Assembly (NCBI GenBank): GCA_934446675.1
Contig: CAKSEL010000019.1
Span: forward strand, 1-35,783
From: an uncultured Eubacteriales bacterium
GTDB lineage: Bacteria > Bacillota > Clostridia > Oscillospirales > CAG-382
Reading direction: 5' to 3'
Length of the DNA: 35,783 nt
Shown here piece by piece: positions 7,994 to 14,938 of this stretch; position 1 is the first letter of the stretch; every line of letters begins with the position of its first letter. The position numbers and the translations under genes were made by a program. Below the pieces are notes generated by a model, which was not told the origin of the DNA, ran no database searches, and saw nothing but the letters and a program-made list of their open reading frames with translations.

Positions 7994-10336
7994 ATGGACG
8001 TACAGGCAATTATTTTAGCCGGCGGCTACGGAACAAGACTATCGCCGCTGACAGAGGAAATTCCGAAACCTCTGTTAAAGATCTGCGGAAAAACGGTGCT
8101 GTCACGCGTATGCGAAAAGGCATTTGAATGTGGGATTACAAACGTCACGGTAACGGCGATGTACAAACCCGAAATGTTACGCGAACATCTTGAAAAGGAA
8201 TTTCACGGTCTTGTAAACGTAGTCTGCGAAAAGGAGCCTTTGGGTACTGCAGGCGCTGTCAAAAACGCATACGACAAAAAAAGCGGCAAAGTGCTTGTTC
8301 TTTCCGGCGACGGCATTTTTGATTTTGACTTGAACAAGCTGCTTGAATTTCACGAAAGCAAAAAATCTCATGTCACTATCCTTGCAGCCCAAAGCGAAGA
8401 ACCGCTTGAATACGGCGTAATTCTCTCGGATGGTGACTCGCGCATAACACGCTTTCTCGAAAAACCGGCGTGGGAACAGGTCATCTCCTCTGTCGTAAAC
8501 ACGGGAATTTACGTACTTGACAAAGATATTATAAACAGCATTCCCGAAAACACAAAGTACGATTTTTCAAAGCAGCTTTTCCCGAAGCTTATGGATTCGG
8601 GCATTCCCCTTTACGCGTTCAGGCAGCCCAAAGGCTACTGGTGCGACATAGGAGGTCTTGACGACTACTTTCAGTGCGTATGCGACTGTGCGTCGGGCAA
8701 AGTAAACGGCATAAGCTTTGACAGATACACCGAAAACGAACTGTATGAGTCCGGCGTGGAATTTACAAGTCCGGTATACATTTCGAGAAAGGCGCACCTC
8801 GGCAAGAATGTCAAAGTCGGCGCAAACAGTTTTATCGGCGACGGCTGCGAAATAGGAAACAACTGCGTTGCGGAGCTTTCCGTAATAGGAGAAAACTGCA
8901 AAATAGGCGACGGAACGGGAATATATGCGAGTTTATTATCGGAAAACGTCACGGTCGGAGAAAACTGCGTCATTTCCGAAGGCTGCGTTCTCGGCTGCGG
9001 CAGCGCCGTTTCCGACGGAGAAATTATACCGCGATACACAAAAATTCACTGCAAATCAAAAATACCGGAGGACAACAACATGCTTACAAGTTTCAAAAAC
9101 CGCGAAGGCGGTCTGTTCTGCGAACACGGAATAATCTGCAAGGACGGCAGCTACGGCCCCGAATACTACACGCGGCTCGGTTATGCCTTGGCAAAGACCA
9201 TACAGAGCATATCAGACACATCTTTTCCGTCAAGGCTCGGATTTATGACGGATCATTCGCTAAACTCCGCGCTTTACTCCTCTTTGATAAAATACGGCGC
9301 GATGTCGGGCGGCATACGCTGCTGCGATTACGGAAAAGGCTACGAATCATTATCGAAATTCTGCACCGCGTCGTCGGTCTGCGACTTTTTCATTTACACG
9401 CGTTCCATGGGTTCGGGTGCTGCGGCAACTATCACAAACGGCTTATCATTACCGGTCGGAAAGGAATTTGAGCGAAAGCTTGAAAAGGAATTTTTCTCGG
9501 ACAGCGAATTTTCAAAGCCCGACAACATTTACGACTGCGAAAACTTTGACGGTATGCACTTACAATACTACGGCGAGCTTATAAAATGTGCGAAAGAGCT
9601 TATCGGCGACGGCGATCTTTCGGGACTTGAGCTATATATAAGCACCGACGGAGTTCCGAAAAGCATTGCGCCGTCAAATCTGCTTATCAGCGTTTTATGC
9701 GAACTCGGTGCGAAGATAAATTCCGACAGTTCCTTTAAAAACCAAATATTCATTTCACCCGACGGCACAAACGCATACGCGCAAAGCGGAGAGCGCAGTG
9801 CGGATCACGTACACTTAAACGCGCTTTTAATATCAAAGCTCAAACTTGAAAAGCTTATTCTTCCCTACCGCTGTCCCGACGTATACAAGCGCATTGCAAA
9901 GTCACGCGGAATAGGCATACAGGGATATTCCACCGTCGAAAACGGTGCGGATTTTGCTGCGTCAAAGCGTGATATTTTAAATGAGCTTTGGTTATTTGAC
10001 GGTGTATTTGCGGCTTTATGCTATGCAATTCTTTTATACAAAGCCGGAATGGATTTTGAAAGTCTATTTTCCGAAATACCCGATTTTTCGGTATACACCG
10101 ACGAATTTATCACCGGTCACAACCGTGCCGGAATCATGGAAAAGCTTTCAAAGTTAGACAGCAGCGAGAGATCCGGCGTCGGTCACGACGGTGTAAAGCT
10201 CATTCTTTCAAACGGCACTGTTACGGTTATTCCTGGACGTGCTGCCGGGTTCAGAATTATAAGCGAGGCGCAAAACACGGAGGCGGCAAAGGAATTATGC
10301 AGGAAAATTGAGGGCATCATAGGGGAGGACAGATGA
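7994..10336 (+). CDS. Sugar-1-phosphate nucleotidyltransferase fused to a degenerate phosphohexomutase-like domain
   Basis: Residues 1-235 are a nucleotidyltransferase. It has the signature LAGGYGTRLSPLT (8-20), an SGDGIFDFD metal-site block (104-112) and the sugar-site EKP (156-158). It should make an NDP-sugar, GDP-mannose or dTDP/UDP-glucose-like; the substrate cannot be told from motifs. Residues 255-345 are hexapeptide left-handed beta-helix turns (IGDGCEIGNN and similar). Residues 360-780 follow the layout of alpha-D-phosphohexomutases, but the active sites are altered. No TxSHNP phosphoserine loop is seen (the region reads SMGSGAAATITNG). The metal loop DGDADR is replaced by SPDGTNA (588-594), and the phosphate loop RxSGTEP by VIPGRAAG (745-752). 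The C-terminal half is therefore probably not a working mutase and may be regulatory. The start at 7994 is supported by an AAAGGA site. Confidence 0.85.
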   Translation: MDVQAIILAGGYGTRLSPLTEEIPKPLLKICGKTVLSRVCEKAFECGITNVTVTAMYKPEMLREHLEKEFHGLVNVVCEKEPLGTAGAVKNAYDKKSGKVLVLSGDGIFDFDLNKLLEFHESKKSHVTILAAQSEEPLEYGVILSDGDSRITRFLEKPAWEQVISSVVNTGIYVLDKDIINSIPENTKYDFSKQLFPKLMDSGIPLYAFRQPKGYWCDIGGLDDYFQCVCDCASGKVNGISFDRYTENELYESGVEFTSPVYISRKAHLGKNVKVGANSFIGDGCEIGNNCVAELSVIGENCKIGDGTGIYASLLSENVTVGENCVISEGCVLGCGSAVSDGEIIPRYTKIHCKSKIPEDNNMLTSFKNREGGLFCEHGIICKDGSYGPEYYTRLGYALAKTIQSISDTSFPSRLGFMTDHSLNSALYSSLIKYGAMSGGIRCCDYGKGYESLSKFCTASSVCDFFIYTRSMGSGAAATITNGLSLPVGKEFERKLEKEFFSDSEFSKPDNIYDCENFDGMHLQYYGELIKCAKELIGDGDLSGLELYISTDGVPKSIAPSNLLISVLCELGAKINSDSSFKNQIFISPDGTNAYAQSGERSADHVHLNALLISKLKLEKLILPYRCPDVYKRIAKSRGIGIQGYSTVENGADFAASKRDILNELWLFDGVFAALCYAILLYKAGMDFESLFSEIPDFSVYTDEFITGHNRAGIMEKLSKLDSSERSGVGHDGVKLILSNGTVTVIPGRAAGFRIISEAQNTEAAKELCRKIEGIIGEDR

Positions 10337-10742
10337 ACTTACGTTAGGCGGAGTGCTGCCTGTCTTTGGCGGAAACGGATAATTCACTTCCATGTGCAAG
10401 TCTATACACCGACTTTTCGGAATCGAAAAGTCGGGCGCTCTAAAGAGTGTAAACAAAAGATTTTCGCCGCTCAGACGCCGCCGCGAAAGCAAACTACACT
10501 TACGTTTGGCTGTTTTTGCCTATTTGTGGCGGAAACGGATTATCCACTTCCATGCGCAACCCTATACTGACGCTTTTCTACGGAGAAAAGCGGTCGAAAA
10601 GCCGTTCAAGGGACTACTCGCCCCTTGACAATCCCCCGACGGTAGGATTTTGCCCTAACCTCAACTTTTTTCACCTTAATTATCTTTACAAGCGTAACCG
10701 CCTTGCTACTACGGTACGTCCGTGTAACTTACGGCAAAATCG

Positions 10743-10761
10743 CCGCGCGACAGGCGCGCGG
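10743..10761. repeat. GC-rich hairpin CCGCGCG-ACAGG-CGCGCGG, copy B
   Basis: A 7-bp perfect stem with a 5-nt loop, followed by GATATGGGG. It is identical at 32747-32765. A diverged version with the same stem geometry lies at 17211-17229. Confidence 0.6.
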
Positions 10762-10901
10762 ATATGGGGTTTTGTACGAATTAAATCGGTTCGGAAAAGT
10801 GTTATTTTTCATATTCTCCAACAGTCAACAGGACAAACTTTTCCGCCCAGCTCGCTTACGCGAGATGACTACGGCTGAATATTAGTTTTATGTATAGTAA
10901 A

Positions 10902-10944
10902 AACTCTGTGCGAAGTTTAATTCAACGCACAGAGTTATCTTTTA
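10902..10944. terminator. ACTCTGTGCG hairpin, probable bidirectional terminator (copy B)
   Basis: The stem 10902-10912 pairs with 10926-10936, with an AAGTTTAATTCAA loop identical to that of copy A. It is followed by ATCTTTTATTT on the plus strand and by TTTTTA on the minus strand. On the minus strand it lies about 200 nt beyond the lepB stop. Confidence 0.7.
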
Positions 10945-10970
10945 TTTAGTTACCCTTTGTTTATTAATTG

Positions 10971-11047
10971 CCATAGCTTGCTTCGGCACCGGCTCATATC
11001 TGAGTTCGCAGTCCTGCTGTTCGACTGCGAACGGTACAAGCTGGCGG
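10971..11047. ncRNA. Candidate branched structured RNA, copy B
   Basis: Same architecture as 5642-5717: outer stem AGCTTG/CAAGCT (10975-10980 and 11037-11042), ACC/GGT (10988-10990 and 11033-11035), small hairpin CTCA/TGAG (10993-11004), and 10-bp hairpin GTTCGCAGTC/GACTGCGAAC (11004-11013 and 11023-11032). The 10-bp stem differs from copy A mainly by paired substitutions. Its first G can alternatively close the small hairpin. Flanking text CCATAGCTTGCTTCGGCACC and ACGGTACAAGCTGGCGGCA is conserved in both copies. Confidence 0.55.
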
Positions 11048-11074
11048 CACAGAGTTGCCAACAGCTTTATTTTT

Positions 11075-11142
11075 ATTTAAGGGCTACGAAAGTTCTTTGC
11101 TCAGCTTTCTTTCAAGAAAGCGCGTTCTCCTTCGTACTCCTA
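11075..11142 (-). repeat. Stop-codon-abutting hairpin repeat after lepB
   Basis: On the minus strand the block begins within the TAG stop: TAGGAGTACGAAGGAGAAC, then GCGC, a GCTTTCT/AGAAAGC-type hairpin, GAGCAAAGAACTTTCGTAG and CCCTTAAATAA. It is almost identical to the block at the SLH gene stop. Confidence 0.75.
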
Positions 11143-11748
11143 TTTTAAGAGACCGGCTTTGGTAAATGGGAAAATTCTGAGATAAGCCTTACCGAGAACC
11201 ATTCTGCGGTCAACATCGCCGACGTATCTGCTGTCAAGCGAGTTATTACGGTTATCACCCATAACGAAAACGCAGTTTTCAGCGACGGTATGAGGATATT
11301 CGGTAACAGCATGCGGATAATAAACAGCCATATCCTTAGGATCAGCCATAGGTTCGCCGTCCACGAAATTAACATAAGATTCATCGAGCACGCGGGAATT
11401 GCCGTCTACGTCGGTGACGGTAACTTTCCAGTTATCGAAATCAATATCCACAGTTTCACCGGCAGTTGCGATAACTCTTTTTATAATCGGTCCCTTGAAC
11501 GCGGGTTCCTTTGTGTCCTGTACAACAACAATATCGCCGGTTTTGGGCGTATAGAACAGATCCGAGATAATCAGCCTGTCTTTATCGTGCAGAGTTTCTA
11601 TCATAGAGCTTCCGTCAACGGTTACGAATCTGCAAAGAAACGTAAACACAAGCACTACCGCCGTGAGTGCCACGCAAAACGTTTCAACCCAATCGTAAAG
11701 TTCCTGTGCAATACCGGGTTTTACTCTTACGTCCTTATTCTCTTCCAT
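11140..11748 (-). CDS. lepB: Signal peptidase I
   Basis: A 202-aa membrane peptidase that removes Sec signal peptides at the outer face of the membrane. It has one N-terminal membrane segment (about 21-40). The catalytic serine is Ser48 in the GSSM motif and the general base is Lys90 in IIKRV. The box E motif MGDNRNNSLDSR is present near the C-terminus. Length and layout are those of Gram-positive SipS-type enzymes. The ATG at 11748 was chosen because GGAGGG lies 6 nt upstream; an upstream start would be in poor context. It follows rplS, separated by a strong hairpin with a T-rich tail (11763-11802) and no room for another promoter after it. Its substrates may include the exported proteins in this window. 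The stop codon is part of a dispersed repeat. Confidence 0.95.
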   Translation of the reverse strand: MEENKDVRVKPGIAQELYDWVETFCVALTAVVLVFTFLCRFVTVDGSSMIETLHDKDRLIISDLFYTPKTGDIVVVQDTKEPAFKGPIIKRVIATAGETVDIDFDNWKVTVTDVDGNSRVLDESYVNFVDGEPMADPKDMAVYYPHAVTEYPHTVAENCVFVMGDNRNNSLDSRYVGDVDRRMVLGKAYLRIFPFTKAGLLK

Positions 11749-11762
11749 TGCATACCCTCCGT

Positions 11763-11802
11763 AAAAAATGCACAAAAGGGAAACCTGTTACGGCTTCCCC
11801 TT
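11763..11802 (-). terminator. Hairpin with T-rich tail between rplS and lepB
   Basis: On the minus strand, AAGGGGAAGCC pairs with GGTTTCCCTT around loop GTAACA with one bulge and one wobble. It is followed by TTGTGCATTTTTTAC. It ends within a few nt of the lepB ribosome binding site, so it either attenuates read-through into lepB or is a partial terminator. Confidence 0.55.
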
Positions 11803-11866
11803 ACTGTGTCTGTCTTACATCGCCGTATATAAAACAACGATAAAGCTCCGATTTTCTTTAGAAAAA

Positions 11867-12217
11867 TCAGATGTTTTCCTTGACCTTTGCAGCCTTACCT
11901 ACTCTGTCGCGCAGATAGAAGAGCTTTGCACGTCTTACCTTACCTACTCTGATTACCTCAACCTTTGCTACGTTGGGAGAGTGGATCGGGAAAGTCTTTT
12001 CAACGCCGCAGCCGTATGCTACACGTCTTACGGTAAAGGTTTCGGAAATGCCGCCGTTACGCTTTGCGATAACCGTTCCTTCAAAAAGCTGAATTCTCTC
12101 GCGCTGACCTTCTTTGATTCTGTTGTGTACTCTGACAGTGTCGCCGACGTTGAACGAAGGCACTTCGGTCTTGAGCTGCTCGTTTGTAAAAGCCTCGATA
12201 GCAATGTTCTTGCTCAT
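11867..12217 (-). CDS. rplS: 50S ribosomal protein L19
   Basis: A 116-aa protein with the family's typical blocks: F-N-V-G-D-T-V-R-V-H, IQLFEGTVIAKRNGGI, TFTVRRVAYGCGVEKTFPIH, SP-N-V-A-K-V-E-V and GKVRRAKLFYLRDRVGKAAKVKE. L19 lies at the 30S-50S interface. The ATG at 12217 (MSKNIAIEAF) follows an AAGGAGGA site. The longer frame upstream is leader sequence. A consensus promoter and a leader of about 98 nt with two hairpins precede it. Confidence 0.97.
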   Translation of the reverse strand: MSKNIAIEAFTNEQLKTEVPSFNVGDTVRVHNRIKEGQRERIQLFEGTVIAKRNGGISETFTVRRVAYGCGVEKTFPIHSPNVAKVEVIRVGKVRRAKLFYLRDRVGKAAKVKENI

Positions 12218-12315
12218 TGGGTTTTCCTCCTTGTATTTGCGGACATTCATGCGCAGCTTATTGCAGAGGACTGTCCATATTTTTTGATTGTTACGGCTGT
12301 TAACCATAACGCAAC
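12218..12315 (-). promoter_or_regulatory. rplS 5' leader with two hairpins, possible autoregulatory element
   Basis: Between the predicted start near 12315 and the ATG, the minus-strand RNA can form GTTATGG/CCGTAAC (12304-12310 and 12290-12296, 7-nt loop) and a longer GGACA/TGTCC hairpin (12272-12276 and 12241-12245) with an inner TGC/GCA pairing. L19 leaders are known in some Firmicutes. Whether this one matches that family was not tested. Confidence 0.4.
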
Positions 12316-12321
12316 GTGTAT

Positions 12322-12350
12322 ATTATACCATACGAAGTACGGAATTGCAA
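12322..12350 (-). promoter_or_regulatory. Sigma-A promoter of rplS
   Basis: On the minus strand, TTGCAA (12345-12350), a 17-nt spacer and consensus TATAAT (12322-12327). It lies just downstream of the prfB stop, so rplS can be made independently of the prfB transcript. Confidence 0.85.
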
Positions 12351-12387
12351 CACCCGATTTCAAAAATATGTTAACAAAACGTAAAAA

Positions 12388-13503
12388 TTACTCTTTGTTA
12401 TAATTTCCCTTGGCTTTAAGGAATGCGGTGATGAAATCGTCGAGATCTCCGTCCATTACGGCGGCTATATTACCGGTCTCGCAGCCTGTACGGGTATCTT
12501 TTACAAGCGTATAGGGCATGAAAACATAGGAACGTATCTGCGAACCCCACTCGATATTGAGCTTTTCGCCCTTGATGTCCTCTATTTTATCAAGTTTTTC
12601 ACGCTGCTTAATTTCCATAAGCTTGGATTTTAACATCTTCATACAGGTTTCTCTGTTCTGAAGCTGACTTCTTTCGGTCTGGCAGCCGACGACGATACCG
12701 GTGGGCTTATGCGTTATACGGACGGCGGAGTCGGTCTTATTGATATGCTGACCGCCCGCACCGCTTGCACGGTGGGTTTCCATTTCTATATCCTCGTCGC
12801 GGATCTCGATATCCATATTGTCGTCAAATTCCGGCATTACCTCGACGGACGCGAAAGATGTGTGGCGTCTGCCCGACGCGTCAAACGGAGATACGCGCAC
12901 AAGTCTGTGAACTCCGACTTCACTTCTGAGATATCCGTATGCAAACTCGCCGGATATGAGTATAGTCGCGCTCTTGATTCCTGCCTCATCGCCGTCGAGA
13001 TAGTCGAGCAGCTTTACTTTAAATCCGTGCTTTTCAGCCCAGCGGCAGTACATACGGTAAAGCATTTCCGCCCAGTCCTGTGCCTCTGTTCCGCCGGCGC
13101 CGGGATGTATGGAAAGTATTGCGTTATTCTTATCGAATTCGCCCGAAAGAAGTGCGCGTATTCTCTGCTCGTCATAGCTTTTCTGAAGTCTGTTAAGCTC
13201 GGTAAGAATCTCGTCCGTAAAGCTCTCGTCGTCAGCCTCTATCGCCATTTCTATCATTTCGGCAAGCGATTCGACTCCGCTCTCAAGGTCATTGTACTTA
13301 TCAACGACGTCTTTTGCGTTTTTAAGTTCGGTAAGCACCGACTGAGTGTCGTCCCTGTCCCAGAAACCTTCGGCGCAGGTCGTCTTTTCAAGCTCCGCCG
13401 CACGTTCGGCAAGCTCATCGACGTTAAGCGCACTCTTGAGTTCCTTGGTATCGGTTATAAGTCCGTTAAGTTTGGTTTTTGCCTCTTCAAGTTGTACTAT
13501 CAT
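12388..13503 (-). CDS. prfB: Peptide chain release factor 2
   Basis: A 371-aa class I release factor for UGA and UAA stops. The anticodon-like SPF tripeptide is at residues 205-207 and the GGQ catalytic motif at 250-252 (ASGAGGQHINKTDSAVR). Tail and coiled-coil domains are complete. The ATG at 13503 (MIVQLEEAKTK) follows CAGGAG with a 6-nt gap. The longer in-frame start at 13569 would overlap mnmE. Many prfB genes carry a +1 frameshift site (CTTTGAC) near codon 25. Here the corresponding position (13423-13428) reads CTT AAC and the frame is uninterrupted, so this gene is made without frameshift autoregulation. It sits 31 nt after mnmE. Confidence 0.96.
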   Translation of the reverse strand: MIVQLEEAKTKLNGLITDTKELKSALNVDELAERAAELEKTTCAEGFWDRDDTQSVLTELKNAKDVVDKYNDLESGVESLAEMIEMAIEADDESFTDEILTELNRLQKSYDEQRIRALLSGEFDKNNAILSIHPGAGGTEAQDWAEMLYRMYCRWAEKHGFKVKLLDYLDGDEAGIKSATILISGEFAYGYLRSEVGVHRLVRVSPFDASGRRHTSFASVEVMPEFDDNMDIEIRDEDIEMETHRASGAGGQHINKTDSAVRITHKPTGIVVGCQTERSQLQNRETCMKMLKSKLMEIKQREKLDKIEDIKGEKLNIEWGSQIRSYVFMPYTLVKDTRTGCETGNIAAVMDGDLDDFITAFLKAKGNYNKE

Positions 13504-13534
13504 CTTATTCTCCTGATATAAATTATTGACCGTA

Positions 13535-14914
13535 TTATTTTCCGACGCAGAAGTGAGAGAAAATTTCATTTACTATTTTTTCGGAAACGCGTCTGCCGTC
13601 AGCCTCATAGAGCCTTGCAAGCGCCGCCTCCATATCAAGGCAGGCTGCGTCGGGCGTAAGCGTATTAAGCGCATCAATCGCCCTATCAAAGCTCTCTTTT
13701 GCCTCGCAGAGTGCGGAAAACTGTCTTGCATTGGTAAGAATTGCGGCGTTTTCAATATTTTCTCCGCCGGGATATATTTTTTCAAGCGCGGCTGTGATCT
13801 CCTCTTTGCCAAAACCGGTTTTCGCGCTTATACATACGATATTGTCAAATCTGCGCGACGCAAAAAACTTTTTGTGTTTTGCAAAATCCGCTATATCGCA
13901 TTTATTTATTACAATTATTATATTCTTTGTACCCTTATATTCGGAAAGTCTGCCGCAGAATTCGGTTTCTTCTTTGGTAAGCTCTCTTGACGCGTCGAAC
14001 ATACAAAACGCAAGCTCTGAATTTTCAAGCTCTTCAAGAGAACGCTTTACGCCGATCTTTTCAACCGTATCGCTTGTTTCGCGTATACCCGCCGTATCCG
14101 AAAGCAGAAGTCTTATATTTCCGACGCAGACGTTTTCTGAAACCACGTCCCTTGTCGTTCCTGCTATATCCGTGACTATCGCGCGCTCAAAGCCGCTGAG
14201 CATATTCAGAAAAGAGCTTTTTCCGGTATTCGGACTTCCGACGATTGCCGCCTTTACCCCGTCGCTTATCGCAAGTCCCGTGGAATAGGTTGAGGCAAGC
14301 GCGTCTATATCTTTACGTATCTTCTGAACTCTGTATACAAGCTCCGGCAAAGGTATATCCGTCATATCCTCATCTGGATAGTCGATATACGCGTAAAGCG
14401 ACGCCAGCAGCATGGTTATTTCATCTGCGCATTTCTTAATTTTCCCCGAAACCGCGCCGTCAAGCTGATTTGACGAAAGTTTCAGAGCCGCCGCGCTTTT
14501 CGCGTCTATGAGTGCTGCTACCGCCTCCGCCTGTGTAAGGTCGAGCTTTCCGTTTACGAACGCCCTTTTGGTAAATTCTCCGGCAAGAGCCGGTTTTGCA
14601 CCTGCGGCAAAGACTGCCGACAGCACAAGAGACGTACCCACAGGACTTCCGTGACAGCTTATTTCGACGGTATTCTCGCCGGTATACGATTTCGGCGCAT
14701 AAAAACAGATACACATTCCGCCGTCTATCTTTTTCCCGTCAGCGCCGACTATTTTTCCGTAAACCGCGGTATTTGCGGGTATTTCGGTAAGAGCCTTGCC
14801 CGACGCCGGCCTGAAAACCTTTGCGGCAATCTCAATACTGTCATCGCCCGACAGTCTTATTACGGATATTCCGGCTTTTCCGGGTGCTGTTGCGACTGCG
14901 GCGCAAGTTTGCAT
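13535..14914 (-). CDS. mnmE: tRNA-modification GTPase MnmE
   Basis: A 459-aa GTPase that, with MnmG, builds the 5-carboxymethylaminomethyl group on wobble U34 of tRNAs. The N-terminal tetrahydrofolate-binding domain is followed by a helical domain interrupted by the G domain. The P-loop GSPNTGKS is at 226-233, DTAG at 273-276 and NKCD at 337-340. The C-terminus FCVGK carries the conserved cysteine (Cys456). AAGGAG lies 10 nt before the ATG. It starts 24 nt after the topoisomerase-like gene and is followed by prfB. mnmG is not in the window. Confidence 0.96.
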   Translation of the reverse strand: MQTCAAVATAPGKAGISVIRLSGDDSIEIAAKVFRPASGKALTEIPANTAVYGKIVGADGKKIDGGMCICFYAPKSYTGENTVEISCHGSPVGTSLVLSAVFAAGAKPALAGEFTKRAFVNGKLDLTQAEAVAALIDAKSAAALKLSSNQLDGAVSGKIKKCADEITMLLASLYAYIDYPDEDMTDIPLPELVYRVQKIRKDIDALASTYSTGLAISDGVKAAIVGSPNTGKSSFLNMLSGFERAIVTDIAGTTRDVVSENVCVGNIRLLLSDTAGIRETSDTVEKIGVKRSLEELENSELAFCMFDASRELTKEETEFCGRLSEYKGTKNIIIVINKCDIADFAKHKKFFASRRFDNIVCISAKTGFGKEEITAALEKIYPGGENIENAAILTNARQFSALCEAKESFDRAIDALNTLTPDAACLDMEAALARLYEADGRRVSEKIVNEIFSHFCVGK

Positions 14915-14938
14915 GGCTGTTCTGCTCCTTAAAAAGTT

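Larger units (their letters stand above)
10337..11142. repeat. Intergenic modular repeat, copy B (type-2 arm)
   Basis: About 800 nt with no credible gene between the fusion gene and lepB. In plus-strand order it holds two units (about 10337-10497 and 10498-10620), a type-2 arm (about 10680-10900), the ACTCTGTGCG hairpin, the branched-RNA segment and the stop-codon repeat at lepB. Within the arm, 67 nt (10711-10777) are identical to copy C (32715-32781). The arm has a GC-rich hairpin (10743-10761) and a CTCGC/GCGAG hairpin (10851-10864) in the place where the type-1 arm has CTTGCC/GGCAAG. Confidence 0.85.

Noticed and set aside
10703..10885. A peptide LLRYVRVTYGKIAARQARG shared by copies B and C
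   Set aside because: It results from 67 identical nucleotides including synonymous positions; there is no ribosome binding site and flanking frames diverge.
13504..13569. An upstream prfB start at 13569
   Set aside because: It would overlap the end of mnmE and has no ribosome binding site, whereas 13503 has CAGGAG at good distance.
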